Shown: positions 35,439 through 45,600 of the stretch, piece after piece
Position numbering within the stretch: the first letter of the stretch is position 1
Layout: each line of letters opens with the position of its first letter
NCBI GenBank assembly: GCA_012862575.1
Contig: BLSF01000081.1
Location: 1-64,000, forward strand
Length of the DNA: 64,000 bases
Direction of reading: 5' to 3'
Source of the DNA: Parietichytrium sp. I65-24A
Lineage: Eukaryota > Sar > Bigyra > Thraustochytrida > Thraustochytriidae
The notes under the pieces: model-generated
What the model was told of the DNA's origin: nothing
Database searches by the model: none
Seen by the model: only the letters and a program-made list of their open reading frames with translations
Made by a program: the position numbers and the translations under genes

Positions 35439-38036
35439 TTAATGCGAGACGTCGCAAATAGTTCCAATTGCAGCGTTTCGGTGGGTCGTTGAGCCCACCT
35501 TATCTGAATACAGAGGAGAGATGGAGCGCAAGCGCTTCTCGATATAATCTTCGGAAAAGTGATGCTGCTTTGCCCCCTTGATGATGCAGTTACGGTACTG
35601 GCGAGACGGCCTGAATCGACGGTACTTGCCGCCAATGTCCTCGCCTGGCATCTTGTACTGCACGCGGTATGTGACGCAAGGGTACAGATTTCCCTGGCGG
35701 TCAGCAACGTTCACCGTGATGGGAGTGACGTGGCTCTCCTCAGTGGCTGCGAGGTTGTGTCGGTCCAATAATTCGCGCTGCGACTTGCTCACTCTGTATA
35801 CCACACCCTGAACGTAGCCACCACGCTTTTTGTAAATGTCCGCCACACCGCTCTTCCAGACCTTTTTGCTGAAATAAGTGTAGTCGAAGCCATACCCAGC
35901 GAGCTCGGCATTCACGACCTTCTTGGCGCTCGTGATACCACTGACGTACAGAAGTTCGTAGAGCATATCCGGGCCATATGCAAAGTATAAAAAGTAGTCC
36001 CCAGTTCCATCAATCGTAGCTTGGTCCAAGTTTTGAACGAGAGGAGTGTGCACTCCCCCTGCAGTCTTTGCAAAGCGGAGGGCGTTGGCCACATCGTTTC
36101 TGCCCTCGGAAAATGGCGTTTCGTCCTCCAGCTCAGCGCTAGTGCTAAAGCTCGATCTTGAGCGAGAATGCGAATGTGAAGAAGAGGAGGATTTGGATGC
36201 AGACATCCCCCTCGCAAATCGTCGTGAGAGCTCGAGGTCTTCCGAGGCATCGTCGCTCTCAAGCTCCGTGAGAGCTTCGTTGTTCATCGACTGGTGCTCC
36301 TCCCGCTGAAAGCCTTGTGAGTCCTCGGAATCTTCGTCATCCTCCATCTGAGTTTCGGGATCACCTTCCTCCTCTGACTCCTCTTCGTTGTCGTCGTCGT
36401 CGCGAGAAGACGCAAACGAGTTGTCTTCGTCATCCTCAGAATCATCTTCGCTCTCCCCGAATCCGCGCACAGAGTCTTCATCTTCGTCTTCGCTGTCGTC
36501 ACCACGGACCATGTCATTGGAATCTTCGTCGTCTTCGTCATCGGATTCCATAGCAGCCACTGGCTCTTCCTCTTCCTCAACTTCAGCAGGTTCCGGCTCA
36601 CTGCCGGCGTTGCACAAAGCGTTCTGGTGGCGACCGCCTTCCTCGGCGAGGTGCTTGCCAAGGGCAACCACACCTTTGGTGATCTCCCGGGATCCAATGA
36701 GCAGGTCTCTCTCAGGAATCTCAATCATTTTTTTCTCGCTGATAATCACCTTGGTGACCTTCTTCCTCTGCTTACTGGAAGGATCTGGGGATGCTTGAGC
36801 CGCAGAGAGGGTGTATGCCAGATTCAATCCAAGCGTGTTTTGCGCCCAGTGAATGGCGTAGTCGTCGGAGTGGATTTTGCTGTGCTTGATAGGCTTGAGG
36901 TTGTAAAAGAAGTTGAACGAGTTGACAATCTTCATCTCGCGGGCAATGGCTTTGCCCACCTCCTCTTGCTCTTCCAAAGCATCTGAGTTGATGCAGGTGG
37001 CGTTCCGTGGAGCGGCGACAGAAGTTCCGCAGCACTGCACATTGACAAAAGCAGCCACATTTGCCTTTGACTTCAACTCTTCCACGTACGAGCGGATGGC
37101 CTTGGTCTCGGTCTGAGAAAACTGGGCCCAGTCCTCGCGAAGATCAGCTCCCTTAATAGAGCTGTGCCTGCGAATAGGGGCGCGATTCTTCGTGTAATGC
37201 CTAGCGTCATGGGATTTGCCGGTCACCGAATAAAAGGCGCCATCAGGATTCACGTATGGGATGACGTGCATCTTGACGTTGTCGAGAACTTGGGTGACGT
37301 CCTCATTAATACCGTAGAGCTGTACCAAGCGAGTCACAAGGTACGTCAAGTACACAGGGACTGACCACTCGCATCCATGTTCGGATCCCATGACCACAAT
37401 GTGTTTCTTTGCGGAGCTCTTTCCGATGACATAAGACCGCATCTCCCTGTTTTCATAGGTCTTGCCAATCGTGGTAGACTGTATAATACCCAGCGACTTG
37501 TATTTGGACTCGTACGTGGAGATGAACGACTTGATATCTTCCTCGTATTTGTATGTTTCGAAGAATTTTGTGAAGCTAGCTTTCATATCAGTCTGTCGCG
37601 ACTGCTGTTCTGCCTTGAGAGCATTTGCCATGCTCATACTAGAGCTACTGCCGCCTGCCTCCTCGTCTTCGTCTTCGTCGTCCATTTCCCCACCGCGACC
37701 ATTTTCATCGTCGTCTTCGTCCTCATCCTCGCCGAATCCGCCCTTCGAGTCAGAGTCGTCGTCCTCCTCATCGTCCTCAAACATGAGCGCACGGCCGCCG
37801 CCGCCAAGTCCATTAGAGTGAATCACAACCTGCGTGGTCTCTCCCGAGTCGGAGAGCGAGAACGTGGCAATAATCAGCAGAAGCAGCAATGCAGCAAAGT
37901 ATCCAAGTCTGAGCCTCCCTTCCCTTGAGTTGGGATCAAACTTGCGTTTCACCGTCACACTGAAAAAGATCAACAGCTGCGTCTTGAACCTCGACAGCGC
38001 GTCTCCGCCCGCCTTCTCTTTCTCCAAGTCCCCCAT
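35439..38036 (-). CDS. Membrane M14 carboxypeptidase-like / GGCT-like fusion, probable double pseudoenzyme, 865 aa
   Basis: Start chosen at ATG 38036 (MGDLEKEKAGGD). A type II-like anchor lies at residues 44-62 (LGYFAALLLLLIIATFSL), then an acidic Asp/Glu stretch. Residues about 165-415 match zinc carboxypeptidases: GSEHGCEW (zinc ligands H220, E223), VIPYVNPDG, HYTKNRAP. But the third zinc His position reads VNVQCCGTS (no His), and the catalytic Glu position reads LAYTLSAAQ (no Glu). An acidic/Ser linker (480-640) follows. Residues 681-848 match gamma-glutamylcyclotransferase: FLYFAYGPDM, VQGVVYRVS, PSRQYRNCIIKGAK, but the catalytic Glu of the LDxxEG motif is Asn (LLDRHNLA, N761). Both domains therefore look non-catalytic; binding or scaffold functions at a membrane are more likely. 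Alignments are by eye. Confidence 0.78.
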   Translation of the reverse strand: MGDLEKEKAGGDALSRFKTQLLIFFSVTVKRKFDPNSREGRLRLGYFAALLLLLIIATFSLSDSGETTQVVIHSNGLGGGGRALMFEDDEEDDDSDSKGGFGEDEDEDDDENGRGGEMDDEDEDEEAGGSSSSMSMANALKAEQQSRQTDMKASFTKFFETYKYEEDIKSFISTYESKYKSLGIIQSTTIGKTYENREMRSYVIGKSSAKKHIVVMGSEHGCEWSVPVYLTYLVTRLVQLYGINEDVTQVLDNVKMHVIPYVNPDGAFYSVTGKSHDARHYTKNRAPIRRHSSIKGADLREDWAQFSQTETKAIRSYVEELKSKANVAAFVNVQCCGTSVAAPRNATCINSDALEEQEEVGKAIAREMKIVNSFNFFYNLKPIKHSKIHSDDYAIHWAQNTLGLNLAYTLSAAQASPDPSSKQRKKVTKVIISEKKMIEIPERDLLIGSREITKGVVALGKHLAEEGGRHQNALCNAGSEPEPAEVEEEEEPVAAMESDDEDDEDSNDMVRGDDSEDEDEDSVRGFGESEDDSEDDEDNSFASSRDDDDNEEESEEEGDPETQMEDDEDSEDSQGFQREEHQSMNNEALTELESDDASEDLELSRRFARGMSASKSSSSSHSHSRSRSSFSTSAELEDETPFSEGRNDVANALRFAKTAGGVHTPLVQNLDQATIDGTGDYFLYFAYGPDMLYELLYVSGITSAKKVVNAELAGYGFDYTYFSKKVWKSGVADIYKKRGGYVQGVVYRVSKSQRELLDRHNLAATEESHVTPITVNVADRQGNLYPCVTYRVQYKMPGEDIGGKYRRFRPSRQYRNCIIKGAKQHHFSEDYIEKRLRSISPLYSDKVGSTTHRNAAIGTICDVSH

Positions 38037-38998
38037 CTCCACTATCGACTCTCCCGTGGACACACACTCCTACACGCCGCCACACGAGCCACCTGCTTTC
38101 CAAGCCGCCCGCCAGAACACTCGCACAGTCCCAACGCGGCTCTCCGTCTCCTGATGACTGATGATGACTGATGACTGATGATGAATGATGTATGATGAAT
38201 CGATTGATGTCTCCTTCCCCTCTTTCTCCTCTTTCTCTTTCACCTCTTTCTCCTCCAACCCGTCTCCTCCCACTGCGCTCCTACTTTCGATTGATGGATT
38301 GATAGATTGATAGCTGCTGCTACTGAGTGCTCAGAATTTAGGACCAACTTACGTCGATTTATCCGTCGGCGGTAGCGCACCGTAGACACTGGACTTGGTC
38401 TCCTTGGTCAGACTTCACGAAAACTTGCCAAGTCGAATCGCTCAGCTATATAGGACCAGCTACTGCTAATTAGGGTGTTGTGGAGGGTAGGAGTGCTATG
38501 TAGTAGTTAGGTTTTAGAGGTAGGGAGGGTAGGCGCGGCTAGACAGCCGGTCGCGTTTGGGGGTACATGCTGGGTCGACTCCGAGTTGGTGACTAAGCGA
38601 GGAGGTAGACGGGACGAGGTAGAGAAAACATATAGACGAGACTGTAAGAGCTGAGTGGCGCTCACTGTCTCTCTGCAAAAGCTGGTGGAAGTCGATCGCA
38701 AGTAGGCACCCTCCCGACTAGTAAGCAGTGAGCGTACAGTTCGTTGCTCCTTTGACGGCTATTCTTGGCGTCCCGATGCGTCAACTTGGTCAAAGATAGA
38801 TGAAAGACTGTGCAGTATGTGGAAAGGCGATGATGGCCGCGCCAGCACAGGAAACTGTCCATTTCGGAAGAGAATGCATAGATAAAAAAAGGTGTAAATA
38901 ATAATGGAAGAGAAAGTTTGAAAAAGGGAGACATCGATCAAAAGGCATGGAGGACTCAGCAGCGGAGCCACACTTTTCTCGCAAGGACTTGAGCACCT
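38037..38998. other. Spacer with GATGACT repeats
   Basis: About 960 bp. A degenerate TGATGA/TGACTGA repeat occupies about 38152-38200, followed by CTCTTTCTC tracts. The rest is unstructured. No supported gene; short frames lack ATG starts or homology. Confidence 0.6.
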
Positions 38999-40735
38999 CT
39001 ACATGCGGAAGACTCCAAATTTGGTCGAAGCCGGAGGTTCCTGGTATGCAGTGGCAGCATGCAGGGCGTAGGCGAGGACGTTGCGGGTCTGGCTTGGCTC
39101 AATGATACCGTCATCCCACAGATTTGCAGAGGAGAAGAAGGCGTGGGATTCCTTCTCAAACTTCTTCAAGATTGGGTCCTTGATCTGCTTCTCTTTCTCT
39201 GCAGAAAGCTCCTTTCCGGCGCGCTCCTCGTTCTCGCGGGCGACCTGGGCAAGCACGTTGGCAGCCTGTTCCCCGCCCATCACTGCAACCTTCGCATTTG
39301 GCCACATGAACATGAAGCGAGGGTCATAAGCGCGGCCGCACATACCGTAGTTTCCTGCGCCGTAGCTGTTGCCAATGACGCAAGTGATCTTTGGCACATC
39401 AGCGCACGCAACAGCGTTGACGAGCTTTGCGCCATTCTTTGCAATACCTTCGGCTTCGTACTTGGAACCCACCATGAATCCGGTGATGTTCTGTAAGAAG
39501 AAGAGAGGGATGCGGCGCTGGCAGCACAACTCAATAAAGTGGGCACCCTTCAGAGCAGACTCGGAGAAGAGGATTCCATTATTTGCGATGATCCCGACTG
39601 GCATGCCTCGGACCTTGGCAAAACCACAAACAAGAGTGGTGCCATACATGGCCTTAAACTCGGAGAACTTGGATCCGTCTACGATGCGGGAGATTACCTT
39701 GCGGATGTCAAAACTCTGTCTCGAGTCTGCAGGGATGATTCCATTCATCTCGTCCAAGTCGAATAGTGGCTCTTCAGGCTCAAATGGCGGCAAGCGAACT
39801 TCCGTCTGAAGGTTAAGGTTACTCACGATCTCGCGGGCGATGGACAAAGCATGCTCGTCGTTCTCAGCGAGGTGATCAGTCACACCAGAGGTCCTGCAGT
39901 GAAGGTCAGCTCCGCCAAGCTCTTCTGCGGTCACCACCTCACCTGTGGCGGCTTTCACGAGGGGTGGGCCACCGAGGAAGATGGTTCCCTGCTGACGCAC
40001 AATCACAGTTTCATCACTCATAGCTGGCACGTACGCACCTCCAGCAGTGCAGCTTCCCATGACCACTGCGATCTGCGGGATTCCCGCGGAGGACATGCGC
40101 GCCTGATTGAAGAAAATCTTGCCAAAGTGGTCCCTGTCTGGGAACACATCGGCCTGCATAGGGAGAAATGCACCACCGCTGTCCACCATGTAGATGCAAG
40201 GCAAGCGATTCTTCATGGCGATTTCTTGTGCTCGCAGATGCTTCTTGACCGTGATTGGGAAATAGGTGCCTCCTTTCACGGTAGCGTCGTTGGCCACGAT
40301 CATGCAAGGGATCCCCTGAACATTGCCGATTCCGGTAATCACCCCGCCAGAAGGCACGTCAATGCCTGGGTACAGCTCGTGTCCGGCCAATGCAGAGAGC
40401 TCGAGGAATGGCGATCCCGAGTCGATGAGTCTGTCGATGCGCTCCCTGACCGGGAGCTTTCCACGCTCGGTGTGCTTCTTCATCGCTTTCTCGCCACCGC
40501 CTTGGTGCACTTTTCCCAGCACCTCGCGGAGGGCGTTGATGGACTTGAACATCTCCGCCTTATTAGCCGCAAAAGCGTCCGAGGAAGCGTCCACCTTGCC
40601 GTCCAAGGTCTTGCCATCTCTTTCCCATTGTCCCAGCTTGCTCGCGCTCACTGCCAGTCCACGGCTTTGTTTGCTTGCGCCGACGACAAGTTTAGACGCT
40701 AGAGCCCTCCTCGACAACCGCAGGGTGGCCGACAT
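38999..40735 (-). CDS. MCCB: Methylcrotonyl-CoA carboxylase beta subunit, mitochondrial, 578 aa
   Basis: Carboxyltransferase subunit that, with the biotin-carrying alpha subunit, converts 3-methylcrotonyl-CoA to 3-methylglutaconyl-CoA in leucine breakdown. Start chosen at ATG 40735 ([20 protein letters not shown]); the upstream limit of the frame is TTG. The first 40 or so residues are an Arg/Ser/Ala mitochondrial targeting peptide. The carboxyltransferase fold is complete: [85 protein letters not shown], and in the C-terminal half [36 protein letters not shown] and [13 protein letters not shown]. The [11 protein letters not shown] and ITGFMVG segments are typical of MCCB rather than propionyl-CoA carboxylase beta. 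The alpha subunit is not in the window. Confidence 0.95.
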   Translation of the reverse strand: MSATLRLSRRALASKLVVGASKQSRGLAVSASKLGQWERDGKTLDGKVDASSDAFAANKAEMFKSINALREVLGKVHQGGGEKAMKKHTERGKLPVRERIDRLIDSGSPFLELSALAGHELYPGIDVPSGGVITGIGNVQGIPCMIVANDATVKGGTYFPITVKKHLRAQEIAMKNRLPCIYMVDSGGAFLPMQADVFPDRDHFGKIFFNQARMSSAGIPQIAVVMGSCTAGGAYVPAMSDETVIVRQQGTIFLGGPPLVKAATGEVVTAEELGGADLHCRTSGVTDHLAENDEHALSIAREIVSNLNLQTEVRLPPFEPEEPLFDLDEMNGIIPADSRQSFDIRKVISRIVDGSKFSEFKAMYGTTLVCGFAKVRGMPVGIIANNGILFSESALKGAHFIELCCQRRIPLFFLQNITGFMVGSKYEAEGIAKNGAKLVNAVACADVPKITCVIGNSYGAGNYGMCGRAYDPRFMFMWPNAKVAVMGGEQAANVLAQVARENEERAGKELSAEKEKQIKDPILKKFEKESHAFFSSANLWDDGIIEPSQTRNVLAYALHAATAYQEPPASTKFGVFRM

Positions 40736-40903
40736 TTTCGCGGGCTGTTGTGCACCTGAACGCGCGACGACCAACGTTCTCGCCTTGCGATCTCCACCTC
40801 CGAGAGCTCTTCTTCACTGCTTTCCGCCCGTGCTCGTCGTCTCGACAGTCTCAACTCACAGTACAAAAGGCACAAAGGTACAAACTTTTGCTTTGCTACT
40901 TTG

Positions 40904-40934
<31 letters not shown>

Positions 40935-42617
40935 CAATCTATCCATCTCTCTCTATCTCTCTCCCCTTTGCTTTTCCTTTGCATTCACCCATCTTCTATG
41001 TCCACAGCTATCACTTGCTAGCTGTTTCCCACATGGACGAAGAGGCTCTACCTATGAGGGCTACGATTTCCTTTATTCCTCGTCCTACCACAGCGATAGT
41101 ACCCAAAGAGCCGTAGGAGTATTATAGCGAGCGAGGTAGTGCGGAGAGCTTATGCTTAATAGCTTTGCTAGCAAATAGGGTAGATCGCTAACCCAGAGAA
41201 TTAGCACCTGATCAACCTAGGTAAGCTCACTTAGGCGAAATTTATGCGAATCTCTGCAAAACGATCTAGTGCGGCTCGTATGACTCCGAGTGTTAAATTA
41301 GCCTAGACTAAAATTGTAAGACTTCGCTTTGTGTTTTGCGGACTTTGCGGAGACCGGCGCACTGATTGCATAGCAGTGATTCTGATTGGCATGGGCCATT
41401 CTTATAGTATCACGTAGAGCGCTCCTGAGTGAACACTGGGCACAAGAAGTCGCTCGAGTTGACGATTTTGCCAATTTCCAGTCAAAAGTTTCAATGAAAA
41501 GAAGCGAGAGGACGTCATTGAGCCGGAAACTCGCACGTAACTTTTCTTCAAACGTTTATACTGTTCTTGCCAAAGCAAACTTGAAGTGTGCTTTGAAATT
41601 CGAACAAATCGATGTGCCAAACGAAGTCAAAAGTTCACCGCCACGACTAGAGCAGCTAGTCCTATCATAGTAAGAAAAGTACCACCACCACACACGACGA
41701 TGTGAAACGATACAAACACACTTATATTAACTCCAATTGACAATTTATTACTACTTGTCATGATGAGTTTAACATCAGCCCTCCTGATCACAAAAACCAA
41801 GCGGCGAACAATTCCTCAGTCACGAACAACTCTGCAGAACTCTACTGAAAGAACAGCTCTTTGATCGGCGAGCGCCAACGGTACCATAAATCAATCCGCA
41901 ATTCGAAAAAAACAATTGCAACTAAAATAGTGCGAAGAAGAAGACGAGAAGAAGGCGAAGAAATAAACAAAAGACAAAAGACAAAGTCAGATTCAAAGTC
42001 AAAGACGAATACGTTCCTGCACACGGACCAAAGCAGCGCCGCCCCGCACTTGACCTTGTCATCTTTCAATTGAAAAAAAGCAACCACGAGTAGTCTGAGA
42101 TAGTCTGAGTTGTGCAGCTGTGACTAGGAACGCGGGTACTGCGAGTACCGCGACACAGAAGTGCTCCCAACCAGCTCCTAAGAGAGAGACAGAGAGACAC
42201 CGAGAAACGGAGAGACTGGGAGAATAAGAGAAATAAGAGCGAGCGAAAGTTGACAAGAGCAACCTGCCGGCGCAAAGACGTGCGTGCGAGTGGCTCGAAC
42301 GCTCTTGACGCTTCATTTGGAGGTTAGAATTCCCTCTCTATCTCTCTATCTCTCTCTATCTCTATACATCTCTCTCGCTCGGTCTGTCTGTCTGTCTGTC
42401 TGTCTGTCATTCTACCTGCGAGCGAGGAAGCTGCCGGAAAGGAGGAAAGTGGGAAAGCAGAAAAGCATCGGAGGGGAAGACATTAAAGTCGAGGACAGTG
42501 TATTGGCCGGCATCGGGAACAATTGGCGAGCCAAGACGGGCCGGGAGCGGTTCGGCCTTCATTTCGTGGACGAGTTGAGCGCCAGGGGTGACGTGAGCAG
42601 GTGGCGGTGTGGTGGAA
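40736..42617. repeat. Divergent intergenic region with AAC, CT and TCTG repeats
   Basis: About 1.9 kb between MCCB (-) and the WW gene (+). It contains an AAC run (about 40903-40932), a CT-rich tract (about 40947-40968), a longer CT tract (about 42328-42375) and a TCTG run (about 42383-42408). An open frame at 41386-41670 starts with TTG and has no recognisable family. The CT tract nearest the WW gene reads CT in the gene's own direction. Confidence 0.6.
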
Positions 42618-45600
42618 ATGCCGCTGGCGTATCAGAGCGAGCAGTCTTACCTGCCCAAGCCCAAGGTGGTAGTGTCGCGCATGTCTCCGAGGCATGAGGA
42701 CACTCGGAGCGTGGGAAGCGGGTTTGGGCCGGCCAAGCCCAGCGGTAGCAAGCAGAACAAGGTCGTCACGAAGGACAGACTGCTCAAGCATCAGCAGATG
42801 AAACTCGACAAGGCCAGTTATTATCAAGGGTGTGGATATGTCAAAGATGGAGAGTTGGAAAGGCGGCTGCCGTCTGGCTGGAAGCATGCGAAGGATGGGT
42901 ACGGTAGAAGCTTTTATTCGCACGAGGCAACGGGCAGATCATGCTGGGTGGAGCCCAAGATTGTCCAGATCCCTTGGAAGTATCGCGAGGTCCTGGATGC
43001 GATGGAGCATCTGCTCACAGCGGCCTCAGATACGCAATGGGTCAGGATAACCCTCGAGTCGGACGAAGATCGCTCCAAATTGTTTGGGTCCTTGTATCAC
43101 CTCGTGTTGGACGAGATACTTTCCGATACCCATCGTCCTTTCGTCAAAGAAGGCGCCGCACCGAATGTTAATCTCCCCACACTCGCTGAGTGCCACAAAA
43201 AATGCAAGAAACTTAAGGTCCCAGAGGGCAAGTACTGCTCGTTTTTGGAGAAATTCTTGCGCCATAGGTCGACTCATGGCTTACAGGTGGAGACTGGCGC
43301 TTCCACGCCGAAAAAGTCGGCTGTCACACCGAGGAGTACTAGGTCACCAAGCAACAGGTCAGTTTTGAACGCTTCTACGGCTTCACCCAGACCGAGGAGT
43401 TCGAGCTCCACGCGCAGTATTTGTTCGCTGCATTCGAGCCCTTCAAAGCGGTGCAGGTCCACGAGCCCAGGAAAGAGGTCGCGGCTCTCGATCGATTCTG
43501 ACGCTGCTCAGCAAGACAACCTGTCACTCGCAGAGTATGGAAGCTTACAGGCTCGAGTCTTCAGAGAGAAAAAGCTGAGAGAGGCTGAAAAGGCGAAGGC
43601 TGTCAAGGCAAGTGCAAATTCCCATTTTGGAAGGTTTGATGGGCTCTCAGATGGTTATGCTACTGAAGACTCTCAATCGGTGGCCATTCCTCAGCTGCCC
43701 AAGTTTGGACTGGTACGAAAGAATAGCGCCTCAAGTATTGAGCACGTCGGCCAAACAGTTGTGGAGCAGATTAATATACCGTCAACACCCCCAGAGACGA
43801 GGTCGCCATCGCCGCTTGATCCAAACGAACTGCAACGCACTCTTGCACAGATCGATGACATGAGAGCTCAGGTGGTAAAGGCTCAACAGAAACTAGGGAA
43901 ATCGAAGCGCCGAAAATCAGCCTCTGTTGGGTCTCCAGCCGAGCTGGACAACACCCTGGACGCCTATTTTGATCATATCGACATCATCAGCCCAAACACC
44001 AACCAAGAACACAGCGCCATGCTTGAGCCCGAATCAGCCGAGAGCGAGGAAACGAACCACAAGTATTGCGTTGATGAAGGGCTTCAGTGCGACTTGGCAG
44101 CGGATGACGAATGGAAAAGTGACATGGATTCTGTACTTCGGCTTTCGAATGAACGAGAGGCGCATTTGGAAAGGAAGCTAAAAGCTATGGAAGTTACGAA
44201 GGAAACACTCCAGCGCGAAGTGGACGCCAGTACCAAAGAGCTCTGGGCTACTCGAAAGAGCCTTGAGGAAACTAAAAATCGCTACTCAACACTCCTCTCA
44301 CAGGCGGAGGAGCGAGAGTTGGACCTGCAGGGCAAAATTGAGGCGATGAAGATAAGATTGGAGAGCGCAGAAAAGCTTCAAGTTGCAAGCCAGACAAAAG
44401 ATTCTCATGGGCCTTGCTCTCCCAAGTCCCCTGCGGAGGTTGCCGCCACGAATGTTGCCATGAAGAACTTGGAGCGTCTATCGGAGGCGCAGGAAGCGCT
44501 ACGTCGCGCAAACGAAGCCCGCGCGCGCGCTGAAAAGCGAGCTTCAGAGGCGAGCGAGCGGGTCGTAAAACTTACTGAAAAGCTCACTCAAGCTTTGGCA
44601 GAAGGGGATTCCGAAAAGTCGGAGGTACAGAGGCTTCAAACGGAGCTTGGCATTATCCGAGAGTCGCAAGAGCAAATAGCCCAAAGCCGAGACCAGCTAA
44701 TGGATGAAATTCGCAGCGCGAGGGAAAACCACTTCGTTGCCCTCGAGGCGGAAAGAGTTGAGCGCGCCGCGCTGAATAGGGAAATTGCTGATCTGAGGGG
44801 GCAAATCGTCAAGCTGAAGAGGAAGGGGTCTACGCCGAGAATGAGCCGGGACGGCACATCAAAACCGTCGTCCGTGGACACAGGCGACGAGGAATACCTA
44901 TTCGAGCACGCCGAAACAAAATCTGCCGCGTCATTTCTAGGACGAACCGAAACTAAGCGCAGTGATCCCGCAGAGGCTCAAGATGATGATGAGGAGGAGG
45001 AGGCAGGCGATGCTGAAGGGCATGAGCTGGATGCAGGATCGAGCGTAGAGTCTGTCCAGCTCAAGTTCGACCAGCAGACAACGAGGCTGCAGCAGCTCGA
45101 GAAGGAGCTTTTTGATGCCAAGTGCAGTCTCTCCCGTATGTCGCAGCGCCTAAAGCAGAATGAGAACGACTCCGCTAGCCTCAGATTTGAAGCCAAATCA
45201 GCTCGCCAAAGCTGGAAGGCGTGCGAGCAAAAGTTGGAATTGCGAATTGCAAACCTGCAGTCCAAGCTACAGGAGAAGAGTGATCAAATCGAATCTTTAA
45301 GAGCGGGCGAGGGCAAGCTGAAAGATTCACTCTCCGCGTCCAAGGAAGAAGTCGACACGCTTAGTTTCCGCATTAAAGATCTTGAAAGCATGCTGAACCA
45401 GGCGCAGAGCGTCAAGATGGAAGCGGAGAATCAAGCCTTTGCACTTAAGCGCGATCACGCCCAGATCCTTGGAATTAAGCAGCAAGAGATGGAGGAGTAT
45501 CGCCATGGTTTGGAGAAGCACTATGCCAAGTGCAAAGCTGTGTGGGAACAAGACCATAAGGATCAGTTGGAAGAGCTGAATGCCAGACTCTCTTCCGAGA

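Noticed and set aside
39851-40702. 283-codon open frame antisense to MCCB
   Set aside because: Shadow of the MCCB gene with no domain of its own.
41386-41670. 94-codon plus frame, partly protein-like
   Set aside because: Starts with TTG, no family, located in a divergent promoter region.
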